64,000 nt of DNA, taken from NCBI GenBank assembly GCA_030704615.1, contig CM060731.1:91678756-91742755 (forward strand). Reading direction: 5' to 3'. The DNA comes from Takakia lepidozioides (taxonomy: Eukaryota; Streptophyta; Takakiopsida; Takakiales; Takakiaceae). How positions within the stretch are numbered: position 1 is the stretch's first letter; each line of letters opens with the position of its first letter. The translations under genes and the position numbers were made by a program. The notes below the pieces were generated by a model, which was not told the DNA's origin, made no database searches, and saw only the letters and a program-made list of their open reading frames with translations. Below, piece after piece: positions 10,431-19,739 of this stretch.

Positions 10431-10969
10431 CTGTGGCTCTGCCCACTGACAGGTGCTGACACCCTTGCTGGTGCTGGTCCTTGAGGACCTGTTGTTTTTG
10501 TGGTGGATCTTCCACCAAGTGGTGGCCCTTGAGCACTCCCTGCTCCTGGCCCCACGATATTCTCAGTATTCCCAGCTTCAGTTGCACTACTTCCCACACT
10601 CTCTGTCCCCCCAGAGCCAGATCCAGGCCGTCCGCCTGATCCCCCTGAGCCGACACCTTCGTTGGCCTGTGATCCAAGTGCTCCACTTGATCCAGGTCCA
10701 ACGGGTTGGGATGTCTTGGTTGTAGTCTCAACCTCAGCTGTTGGGTCTACATACTCTTCCTCTTCCAATTTCTTCTCCCTGTTTTCATCCTCCAAGTTCT
10801 GTCCTTGGGTTTCTTCTTCACTCATGTAACTCAACTGCAATGGTGTTGGAGAGCCTGAACTCTCCGTTGGTTCTGCCACATCCTCTCTTCCTTCTTCACC
10901 TTCCGCTTCAGAAACTAGAGTTCCTGCTTTTGGTGTTCCATGCCAACTCTTATCAAAGATTTCTGTCAA
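10427..10969 (-). CDS. Acidic Gly/Ser-rich ORF of the gypsy-like element
   Basis: 180 codons. The N-terminus contains KSWHGTPKAGT. The rest is low complexity: acidic (SEAEGEEGREDV, EKKLEEEEYVDP), then Gly/Ser/Thr-rich (GSGGSGGRPGSGSGG). No recognised domain. It probably encodes a disordered N-terminal extension or separate product. It sits directly before gag with a 4-base stop/start overlap. Confidence 0.5.
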   Translation of the reverse strand: MTEIFDKSWHGTPKAGTLVSEAEGEEGREDVAEPTESSGSPTPLQLSYMSEEETQGQNLEDENREKKLEEEEYVDPTAEVETTTKTSQPVGPGSSGALGSQANEGVGSGGSGGRPGSGSGGTESVGSSATEAGNTENIVGPGAGSAQGPPLGGRSTTKTTGPQGPAPARVSAPVSGQSHR

Positions 10970-11005
10970 ATCTTTTATCCAGGGATGTACCTCAGATCTT
11001 TCACC

Positions 11006-11248
11006 TCATGATTGATCTTCTTTCCGTATCAATTCCCTTAATCTTTCTTGCAAAGAAACAGAAGGAGTGGCATCCAACTCTAGTTCTTCCGGTATGGGTG
11101 ATGTACTCTTTGATCTTAATGGTGTGAGAGGTCCAGATGATTCCCCTATGTCTATTCCTCTCTCCCAAAGATATGGATAATTAGCTTTCAGATAGCTTTC
11201 TCTTTTTGCTGAAAATCTCTGGCGTCTAGCTTCTCTTTCATCACTCAT
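11006..11248 (-). CDS. Small charged ORF of the gypsy-like element
   Basis: 80 codons, starting MSDEREARRQRFSAKR and ending LRELIRKEDQS. Strongly charged and probably helical, no known domain. Its stop overlaps an ATG (tcATGAgg), though that downstream frame closes at once. It lies between the 231-codon ORF and the acidic ORF, in the same direction. Confidence 0.4.
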   Translation of the reverse strand: MSDEREARRQRFSAKRESYLKANYPYLWERGIDIGESSGPLTPLRSKSTSPIPEELELDATPSVSLQERLRELIRKEDQS

Positions 11249-11270
11249 GTCCCATGTCTTTCATTTCTTT

Positions 11271-11966
11271 TTAATGTGGCAATAACCAAAACTCTCTTCT
11301 GTAATACCTCTCGTATATGCCTGGGTTTCTTTCAAGCTTCAATGCACCCTTGGCTATACTTGAAGTCTCCGTTACCATATAACCATATGGCAAACAAGTC
11401 TGAAAAGCTGTTCTTGGTGTGAGTTTGATCCACAAAATATCCTTTGGAATCCAATTCTTTACCAGTACAAGCTCTTCATGCATATGAGTATAAACATTCA
11501 CCTTTCTTTCCTCCCAGCCTTCAAACTCTACTCGCTTAATGGATAGCAATGCTATCACATAAACCAATGTTGGTAACCAACGTGCTCTTCCTCTACAGGC
11601 TACCTGATAAATCTTTATCACTCCTTTCTCCAGACCCCATTCCGGATCAGCATCATGCACTCGCTTAAGAATATTTTCTTTACAACCGTCTGGCAATTCC
11701 AAGAACCTTTGAAAGAATTGTTTGGACAATCTTTCTTCCTTCATTCCACAGGGAATTTGATTCACTTCAAATTCTTTAATGGTCCAACCACCATGATCCC
11801 ACCAGATGCCTGTCACATCTGGTTGTTCATGACTCAGTTCCCCAGTATGGTCGCCAAATGTCGCGCGGCTTTTACTCACCCATCCCTTCGCTATCCGAGG
11901 CGGAAACTCCAAGATAGAAGAGTTGGAAATCTCTAAGTACTCAGCCCGCTCAGAACAATCAGTCAT
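11271..11966 (-). CDS. 231-codon ORF of the gypsy-like element, unknown function
   Basis: Starts MTDCSERAEYLEISNSS and ends YYRREFWLLPH. It looks like a folded protein, with hydrophobic and aromatic residues throughout (GIWWDHGGWTIKEFEV, WLPTLVYVIALLSIKRVEFE). I recognise no family. The first ORF of the element and uninterrupted, so it may have been under selection. It could be comparable to the extra ORF1 of Ogre-type plant gypsy elements; this is a suggestion from position only. Confidence 0.5.
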   Translation of the reverse strand: MTDCSERAEYLEISNSSILEFPPRIAKGWVSKSRATFGDHTGELSHEQPDVTGIWWDHGGWTIKEFEVNQIPCGMKEERLSKQFFQRFLELPDGCKENILKRVHDADPEWGLEKGVIKIYQVACRGRARWLPTLVYVIALLSIKRVEFEGWEERKVNVYTHMHEELVLVKNWIPKDILWIKLTPRTAFQTCLPYGYMVTETSSIAKGALKLERNPGIYERYYRREFWLLPH

Positions 11967-12489
11967 GACCTACAGCTAGTGTATCATGGGGGTGTTTCCT
12001 ATTTGTTTTCCTTTCCGCATTCATGTTAGCTACCTGGCTATTGATAATTAAGTATCAGTTTGCTTCATCAATCTATCGGATTCCATCAACTCATCCATTC
12101 ATTCCACAGCTTCACTCATATCTCTCTACATAGTGTGATTGTATCGTATAAGTATCAGATTATGATTATCAGGTATCAGGCCGAAGCCATTGTGTCTCTA
12201 ATCTGCTCTACAATATCACTACAGCTTTGCATATCACAAGCATCTACTAATCATCTCTCCTCCTTCACCGTGCTCTCCATCTTTGCTTCCGTTCTTGCTC
12301 TCCGCCCGATCCCCTCTCATGTATCACCAAGTAGTCTCCCCGTGAAGTGTCATCCTTCAGTCCTTACTCCTCCTTTTATCTTCCTACCCGTTGTTCTTAA
12401 CCGCTTCCCTCACTAACCGTCCCCCTTGAACTACATGTTCCATTCGTAGATGTTGTTCCCCTCAGTCGTTCCCTGTCCTGCTATCCGTT

Positions 12490-12670
12490 CCCTATGGTCG
12501 TGACAGCTGTGTCAAGCTGTGATTGGCTGTGTGAAATTGTGACGGGCTGTGACTGGCTGTGCGACTGTGTCGGGCTGTGTCGGGCTGTGACTGGCTGTGT
12601 GGCTGTGTCGGGCTGTGTCGGGCTGTGTTTGGCTGTGTCGGGCTGTTACTGGCTGTGTGGCTGTGTAACT
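12490..12670. repeat. GGCTGTG minisatellite
   Basis: About fifteen imperfect units of ggctgtgtc/ggctgtgac (8-10 bp). It lies between the gypsy-like element and the next element end. Open frames across it (SCDWLCEIVTGC and similar) are repeat artefacts. Confidence 0.9.
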
Positions 12671-12835
12671 CCCCTCTCAAGTGTGTTGCTGTCACCCCTA
12701 AGGCTCCTGTTGGTCTCAGTCTGTGCAAAAATTAAGGGTACCCTACAGATCCCGTATAAGTGTCTAAGTCCCAGACAGTCCTCTAACAGATGGAGCAAGC
12801 AAAAACCTAGCTGAAAGAAAGGATGGAGGAGGTTT

Positions 12836-13095
12836 ACTATTTCATGAGCATAAACCATGAGCCATGAGCCATGAGCCGCATGAGCCGCATGAGCGGTGAG
12901 CCGAAGTCTAAGATACGCGGATTTCATGAGCGGACTCCTCCAAATTTGGAAATGCGGCAGATTAAACAAGTATTAAAATAATAGTTTTTTTTATTTGACC
13001 TTGCCGTTTTTGGACGTTCCAGATCATGTAATGCGGCGAAGATATGTCGTCAGTAACAAGTCCGCTCATGGTTTTTTAGATCCGCTCATGGAAAT
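12836..13095. mobile_element. Element 2 terminus, CATGAGC type
   Basis: TTTACTATTTCATGAGC followed by six or so CATGAGC copies (12839-12930), then inverted CCGCTCATGG copies at 13067 and 13082, giving a foldback end like that at 1.49 and 25.95 kb. The transposase remnant T3 follows in the same minus orientation. Confidence 0.6.
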
Positions 13096-13679
13096 AAGTG
13101 ACCGTGCAACGGGAAATCCAGTATACCACTACAAAAGGACGTCGCATACTGGCCTGTATAGAGTATTCCGCGGTTTTACATGCCTTAACATTGGAATGAA
13201 GCTGACCCTTTTGCCGCGATTGAACCAATGGAGTCTGCACCAATACAGTCTGCAGTACTTCACAATTCTGTCTTCTTCGGGTATTCGGCGGGAAAGGTTT
13301 GCAACTGAACTGGGAAATAGGGTGCCGCATTAGGGTTCGCACGTGCGAAATTTCGGAGCGGTTTGGTGTTGGCGAAGGCTGCCTCTGGGGGTACCTACGA
13401 CGATACTTGGAAATGCGGCGCCGCATTTCCTTGTCGGAGGTCGAATGAGGAAAGCAAGTTTTCGGAAAGCAGAAAACATGAACCCTCCAACATACAAAAA
13501 TACTGCACGTGGAAACAAGTGAACGATATAGTAATATCTTAGTTCGAGCAAACAGGTTACTGGTAGGCAAGACATATGTCAGACCTTTGTGTGGCAGAGT
13601 CTGAGGTACTGGCAGCAGTACAGTTCTACTATCCGAAAAGGATGGGCGTACCATTGTATGTGGACCCCGCAAGCCAAGC
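13096..13679. other. Spacer between element 2 end and T3
   Basis: Holds one perfect palindrome, GGAAATGCGGC-GCCGCATTTCC, at about 13408-13430, and no convincing gene. It probably contains the transposase 3' untranslated sequence. Confidence 0.4.
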
Positions 13680-14927
13680 TCACTGGTCCCCTGGATCCAT
13701 ATTCAGAAGAGTGTGAACCTCCTGGGGGCTCAACCCTGGTGCATGTATGAAGTGATGAGTTGTGGAATTACAACGGAGTCTCTTTAGGTACACGTAGTAC
13801 AAATGCTTGCAAGGGCAGTATGATGCCCCCTTGTTCGCCATGATCTGGAAGTCGGTGCAATTGCAGGTGGGTAATTCTGAAATGGTGATGGTGTACACCT
13901 CATTGCAAACAGCTGAGCCCGCCGTGCCATCTGATACCACGCCCGATCCTGGTGGGGGCACTTCTGTCGAGAGCTCTGGATTGTACAGTTCATCCGAAGT
14001 GCATTCCCCATCCTTTGTCTCGTTCACTTTTGAGGGAGGTCGCCGCCTCTTCGGTTTCCCCCAACGGTGTGTAGGAGGACTGCTTAGAGCTGTCGTGTCC
14101 CATTGTTTTTTGTTCTTTTCTTTGTTGTCTCTCACGAGGGGTCGGTGGTGGAGGCTGTGGAAGCGGAAATGGTTGTCTGGGGACGTCAGTGCGCTGCACC
14201 ATCCAAAATCCTCCTGCGGCGGTAAGGGCGTCGGCCTCAACCTGACTCAGATCGCAGCCTGGTTCCACCGGCCACACCGGGGGAGCCTCTGGCATTGTTT
14301 GTATGCCGTACTTGGGCTTTCCCATACACGCAAGTCATAATGTCGTGCCTGCAGAACCAGAACTGGGTGGTTGTCGCCTCCGCAAACTTTGCATGGACAA
14401 ATCTTCCTGTAAAAGTAGGAGCAGGGACAGCCCCATCGGGATTCCTCCTTATCATCTCTAACAACGTTGCCGTGTATCCACACGAATTGCGGAACACCTT
14501 CCTCGAAACGACGGCTTTGTGTCGAGCCAATTCTCCACTGTGTGGCGACACAGTCGTCTCCTCCACAATGGCTTGGCCATACTGCATAACAGCGGGCGGA
14601 ATGTGGGGCAAGGGCGGTGGGAATTTGTTTGGCACAAACGAAATCCCCGGTTGAAGGCGACGGCGATCTGGAATTTCTTGGGCTTTCCACTGCTGGAAGA
14701 CCATTGTGCGGCAACTGACGGACACGAGGTGCTGTCCGATGTTCCTGTCGATCTCCAGGAATCCTCTTCGCACCCGGGTTCCTCTTCAATCCTAAATCCT
14801 CCGCCTGACAAGGCGAGTCCGGACGTCCCCCTCTATGTGTTCACTTTGCGGTGCAGAGGCGTCCTTTGATCTTCTCTCGCAATGCTGTCGCCATTTCACT
14901 GGATTCTTGGACCTCGAAGCTGTTCGT
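13680..14927 (-). pseudogene. T3: C-terminal half of a Mutator-like transposase, running into the gap
   Basis: The minus strand, entering from the gap, reads RTASRSKNPVKW (matching T1/T4). It continues through a Cys-rich module (QFWFCRHDIMTCVYGK) and ends with a SWIM finger (CNCTDF...CPCKHLYYVYLKRL) near 13.8 kb. The stop is after NMDPGDQ. Two or three frame changes are needed, so it looks inactive, but the SWIM Cys and His residues are all there. The DDE half must lie in, or be lost at, the N gap. Confidence 0.75.
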
Positions 14928-15427
14928 NNNNNNNNNNNNNNNNNNNNNNNNNNNNNNNNNNNNNNNNNNNNNNNNNNNNNNNNNNNNNNNNNNNNNNNNN
15001 NNNNNNNNNNNNNNNNNNNNNNNNNNNNNNNNNNNNNNNNNNNNNNNNNNNNNNNNNNNNNNNNNNNNNNNNNNNNNNNNNNNNNNNNNNNNNNNNNNNN
15101 NNNNNNNNNNNNNNNNNNNNNNNNNNNNNNNNNNNNNNNNNNNNNNNNNNNNNNNNNNNNNNNNNNNNNNNNNNNNNNNNNNNNNNNNNNNNNNNNNNNN
15201 NNNNNNNNNNNNNNNNNNNNNNNNNNNNNNNNNNNNNNNNNNNNNNNNNNNNNNNNNNNNNNNNNNNNNNNNNNNNNNNNNNNNNNNNNNNNNNNNNNNN
15301 NNNNNNNNNNNNNNNNNNNNNNNNNNNNNNNNNNNNNNNNNNNNNNNNNNNNNNNNNNNNNNNNNNNNNNNNNNNNNNNNNNNNNNNNNNNNNNNNNNNN
15401 NNNNNNNNNNNNNNNNNNNNNNNNNNN
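14928..15427. other. Assembly gap, 500 N
   Basis: Exactly 500 N, the usual size for a scaffold gap of unknown length. It separates T3 (minus) from M4 (plus). By comparison with the other elements, the missing part should hold the transposase 5' half, a palindrome array and the 5' part of the ParB-methyltransferase gene. Arrays of this kind are hard to assemble. Confidence 0.98.
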
Positions 15428-15539
15428 AAAAATCATCCCTCTTCAATATCTCATTGTTTGATGTTTCATCTTCCCACTCTCATACATATTATTAAACCAT
15501 TCGGGTGCATTATTTTTGTGGAAATGGCACGTCTAACAG

Positions 15540-16350
15540 ACCATGTTCTTCCACGCCCATGTCCTCACCAAGCAAGGAGGACTATTCAGATTGCGTGATT
15601 CTGGCAAAGTTGTGGACCCCCTTGCAGACCCTGTTGAGTTGGATGCCATCTACAACCACATTCCAGATGTTGCACTACCATGCAAACTCCTCAACAAGCC
15701 TGGAGGGGTGCGCGAGACCGTAGTCCCGCCTTCATGCAAGTGTTGTTGGAGACATGCTCACCTCTTGGCTCCCGCATTTTGGATCTCACAGCTGGCACAG
15801 GTTTGCATTGGTCTCCATTTTGTAATTAAAATCTTCTGAGCTGATTCATGATCATTAACTGTTATCCGATATAATATCATCATTGCATGTTTTTTTCCTG
15901 CAGGTTCTACATTTATTGCTGCCCGCGAGTCTGGACGTCACGTATTTGGTCTTGAGGGGGACCAGATGTTGTATGCAACACGTCTCTCTGCATTTCAAAA
16001 TACTCAACCTGTTTTGGTTTCATCTGTGGTAACTCCAACCATTCAACGTCCTGTGAGTTTGTTGGAACCCCCACTCCTAAGGTGGCGTGCAAGCTTGGTC
16101 TTCATCTCGGCAGTACTTCCTAGTGAGTATGTCTCGCCTCCATTCCCTTTGTTGCAATCTCTATATTATTTGCAAAGCAAACCATTCCCATTTGATTTGT
16201 TAACATAAGTATACATGTATGTGTGATGCAGTGATGGGATTGTGTGGACCATCTACGATAGTCTACCCCAAAGTCTTCTTTCATCATTTTATCTATCTTT
16301 GTATGCCGAGTCCCAAGCTTTGCATTCAATACATCAACAACGTGATGTAG
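15540..16350 (+). CDS. M4: methyltransferase-like C-terminal exons with intact motif I
   Basis: Three exons. The exon from 15540 (after aacag) reads FFHAHVLTKQGGLFRLRD...DPLADPVELDAIYNH. After a one-base frame change near 15.70 kb it reads WRGARDRSPAFMQVLLETCS and RILDLTAGTG, ending at 15800. Intron 15801-15903. The exon from 15904 continues STFIAARESGRHVFGLEGDQ to 16122. Intron 16123-16231, then a final exon to a stop. K/RSPAFMQ...LDLTAGTG...AARESGRHVFGLEGD is the motif X/I/II arrangement of beta-class N4/N6 amino-methyltransferases. The SAM-binding GxG and acidic D are kept. The motif IV exon is upstream, probably in the gap. This is the best-preserved SAM site in the window. Confidence 0.7.
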
Positions 16351-16449
16351 GTCTTTCCAATGATTTGTTGTTTGACCAAAGAGGAGCTATTGTTGGACAA
16401 TCCGTGGATAGGTTGCGTAGAGTTGAGGCTTTCATGGATGTGTTTTGAA

Positions 16450-17545
16450 GTATCAGCTGATGATGTTATGTAGGTAATTAGGTTATTTTTTATGATACAT
16501 GTATTTCTCTCTAGTGTAAGGTAAAACAAATGGGGCAAATGAATGGTTTTGAATCAGATTCATGTTATTTTCCTGTCATTTGATTTATCTATGTAATAGT
16601 TTGTACATAGATCTCTACTAACTGCATTTTCATAGATCCCTTTACCTGAATGCAAGTTCGACATGCACTTCAGCACTATCAAATTTCATCATTAGTAAAG
16701 ATCATCCCTTATGAGTATTGTGGCTGTTATGTACACACGAGGTGACTATCTTTATCATCTCATAGTGTTTCATTTCATTAGTGTTTCAAGTTTGAATTGG
16801 TAGTATAGTGGTATGACTAGGCTTGATACCCGATAGGTTGTGGGGTTCTATCTCTGATGGACATTATGTTTTTGTAAAATAAAAATGTTTCAGAAGATAG
16901 ATATATAGATACTGCAAAACCTATGTAACAAGATTAAATGGTGGTGGTTTGGTAAGGATTATGTTTTTTAAGTTATGAGATTGCGGGTTCGATTACCAAT
17001 CAATAGTCTTTTTTGTAAAATATAATTCCCTTGCGGGCCATCGCCATTTACTACCCAAATGCGCAGGCGGACCATCTCCATCACATTGTCAAGCTCCCTA
17101 GCATTCCCCTGAGCATTGCTCCATTCTGAACTTCAAACTAGACTCCCACCATTGGAAGATCTTCACCATTTGTATCTAACAAGGAGCCGTGCCTCGTCAC
17201 TTTTTAATTTTTCGACCTTTTTTCTCATGTTGGAAAGCCATAAACACATGTTCCTCTCCCATTCCACACTCACCCATGTGGAATAATCTACAATGAATAT
17301 AGAATATTCTATATAGAATATTCTTATTTCATCCTTTGATATTTTGCCTATGGACCCTAAGATTAGATGAATCACATTTATTTATTTATTTTTGGGTACC
17401 CTTATTTAAGTGTTGTGCATATAAAATTGTTCCTAAGCATATCTAAAATTTGTATGCACGCATACATTCCTCCATATGCATGCATTTGTGTGCGCATGTA
17501 GTATAGGCTACCTCCTCTCTCCCCTCTACATTCCATGGTACCTCT
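16450..17545. other. AT-rich gene-free stretch with two tRNA-like segments
   Basis: No gene seen. 16797-16862 has an A-box-like tagtatagtgg and a weak B-box (gggttctatctc). 16938-17012 has ggtttggtaagg and a good B-box-like gggttcgattacc. They may be tRNA-derived SINE remnants or decayed tRNAs; neither folds convincingly by eye. The rest is unrecognised. Confidence 0.35.
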
Positions 17546-17554
17546 CTCTCTATA

Positions 17555-17645
17555 CAGCGTAGCTACGGCGTGAGCCCAGCCCCGTGAGTCTGGGAGCTGA
17601 GCTCACGTTGTAGCTGCACAGCGTGAGCGACACAAATCTGCTGGA
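17555..17645. mobile_element. Element 3 left end, CARCG...TGAGCC type
   Basis: Starts CAGCGTAGCTACGGCGTGAG, matching in register the end at 39145 read inward (CAACGACGCTACCGCATGAG). Further GTGAGC/GCTCAC repeats follow. This marks the outer edge of element 3, with T-C inside it. The flanking 9 bp are CTCTCTATA; the partner end was not found. Confidence 0.6.
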
Positions 17646-17945
17646 GAAGCAGGTCCTATAGGCGAGGATTGCAGGAAGAGGGCCTATTACCGTGGACAAA
17701 ACAAAGGGGGCCACCATGCACCATGTCTGCAATGCCTGCACAAAAAGAGGAATATGAAAATATGGCAGATTTGAGCTCAGAATGATTGACACACTTTATT
17801 TCAATTCACAGATAGACGCTTACAATGAATGGCATGTGCATTTGCCCTGGTTCCGTGAACGAAATGTATGTGTTTGTCCTAAATGCAAACTCTTCACACG
17901 ATAACCTGGAAACCAGCATGGGAAGCGGGCATGGCTCGTATGTGT

Positions 17946-19737
17946 TCAAAGAGAATCTGGCGGAGCCCTACGTGAGGTGTCCCGCTGTAGAAAGGTGATG
18001 ACTTCTCCGTAGCCTAGTGTGGCTTGGTCAATGAATTGGTCTCTCTTACCGTCGCAGCACATAATTACAAGGTATATGTAATATTGATGCTTGCAGGGGA
18101 CCCACTTCCCTCTCATGCCGAGAGTGCCCTCACGCATCGTTACAAAATCCGGACAAGTACACGTAGGGAAATTCCCCACGGTAACCTAATATTCTTTGCC
18201 ATGAAGAATTGAGCCAATAGACAACACTGTGTAAATCCGTCCATACCCTGGGGCAGGGACTTCGGTGATATGAGTCACCCGAGCCTGCAAAATTCTAGCC
18301 GATTCCATCTTGCAGTCGTGATCTGCACCCGAAGCGACACGACGCACTGTTTTTCCATCTCTTTTTGTTGGGTGGGAGTCGGCACCGGGTGGAGGCATTG
18401 CCGGAGCATGTGGCACATCTGTGCCCACAGTGCATGAGGGCACCACCCGGGACCGTGCAAGACGGAACCCTCCCTCCTCCAGCATGCTTATCTCGGTTGA
18501 TGACAGCGACGTCCCAAGTTTCACAGGCCAAATTTGCGGGGGGGGGGCTTCATTATCACCGAAGGACGAACTATTCCCTTGATGCATCGTGCCATATCAT
18601 CTGGGCAGAACCAGAACTTGTGGTCCTTTGACTCCCCATTATGATAAGGTCGGAACAACCCTGTGAATGTTGGAGCTGGAGTCCCCCTGGACCCTTTGCA
18701 TATTTTTGATTTGCATTTCTTGAAAGAGGGGGTCCGAATTGCCATGCAAGCCACTCTAGATCCTGGTGGGGTGTGTTCTATATGCCACTCACTGTCAATG
18801 CAATCAGATTCATGCACCAAGGACACCACCTCTTCCAATGGGATTCATGTTGTTGTGCTTGCATGATCTGCACCTGCTCCACTGGAAGATGACCCACCTG
18901 GGAAGGGGCGGGCACACAACTTAGTCTGCACTGGAGACACCTTTGGTACAAAGAAATTGACCCTGTCCGGCCGATGGGAATCTCCATCCGACCCTGGAGG
19001 AGTGTTCAATTTCCTTTTGCATGATCCAAATCTTTCCTCGCCTTCCAAATGGGGGACCCTGGATTGCAAAGGGGAGCCTTCTGTGCACCTGTTCAGAGCT
19101 CTGGCCATCTTCAATGGGTCTCCGGACCTACTCGCAGCCCTTAGCATCAACAAAGTCGTATCAGGGCCCTTGCCTCCGCCCCGTCCCATCAACTCCTTCA
19201 GGTGGATACCAGTAGCAGCACCAGAGGAGAACCACCAAGCCCGGATTGCTTGGTAAGTGCTCTCAGCTTCTCCCATTGAGGTGGCATTTTGTACTTAAGG
19301 TAGAGCCTTCTGTGCTCCAACTGGAGGTCAGGGCGAATGCAACGCTTTGTATGACGTGCCAGAGATTGACTCCAATGGAAGAGGCATGTGCGCTCCCTAT
19401 TTTCCATTGGGACCTTAGGATCCCCCGAACCAAACACGCGCCGCACTGCATTGAAATTTTCCTGTGCACTATCAGCCATGAAGCCCGCAAAATTTGTGTT
19501 CTACATTCCATTGTGCTGCATGACGGCCAGGAGCGAATTCCACATGAGCATCTGGGATTCAGTGTCCTCCGACTGCATATCACAAATTGCTATGGAGAAC
19601 ACGCTGGTACGCTGGATCGTACACATGGCACGCCATGGTTGTCCAACCCTTCACCCATTTGCAGTGATCAAACATTAACCAACATTTAGCCAAATCTCCT
19701 CCTGGTTGCATTTGGCGGACTATGCTCACACCAATAG
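17946..19737 (-). pseudogene. T-C: Mutator-like transposase remnant related to T5
   Basis: Minus-strand pieces match T5 in order: LMFDHCKWVKGWTTMACHVYDP, GFMADSAQENFNAV, TCLFHWSQSLARHTK, IRAWWFSSGAA, then GPDTTLLMLRAASRSGDP. The Cys-rich module (FWFCPDDMARCIKG) and a SWIM finger (CTCPDF...PCKHQYYIYL) follow. It starts inside the DDE region, where the 115-bp satellite begins. It has an internal deletion removing the segment with the intron, and several frameshifts. It is closer to T5 than to T1/T3/T4, in line with sharing the TGAGCC-type ends. Confidence 0.8.
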
Positions 19738-19739
19738 GC

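Larger units (their letters stand above)
9353..12430 (-). mobile_element. Truncated Ty3/gypsy-like retroelement with several ORFs before gag
   Basis: Minus-strand element whose left edge cuts gene M1 at 9352/9353. From its 5' side it carries a 231-codon ORF, an 80-codon ORF, a 180-codon acidic ORF and a gag gene. No protease, reverse transcriptase or integrase is present, so the pol end is deleted. 11.97-12.43 kb is AT-rich and probably holds the leader and LTR, but I could not define LTR ends. Extra ORFs upstream of gag are known in some plant Tat/Ogre-type gypsy elements. Assignment to that group is a guess. Confidence 0.65.

Noticed and set aside
12490-12814. Cys/Val/Trp-rich protein frame at 12.5 kb
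   Set aside because: Produced by the GGCTGTG minisatellite; no start context or conservation.
14792-15598. ORFs of more than 200 codons across 14.8-15.6 kb
   Set aside because: They consist almost entirely of N from the 500-base gap.
16797-17012. Functional tRNA genes
   Set aside because: A- and B-box-like words are present but no complete cloverleaf with paired acceptor stem could be drawn; SINE-like remnants are more likely.
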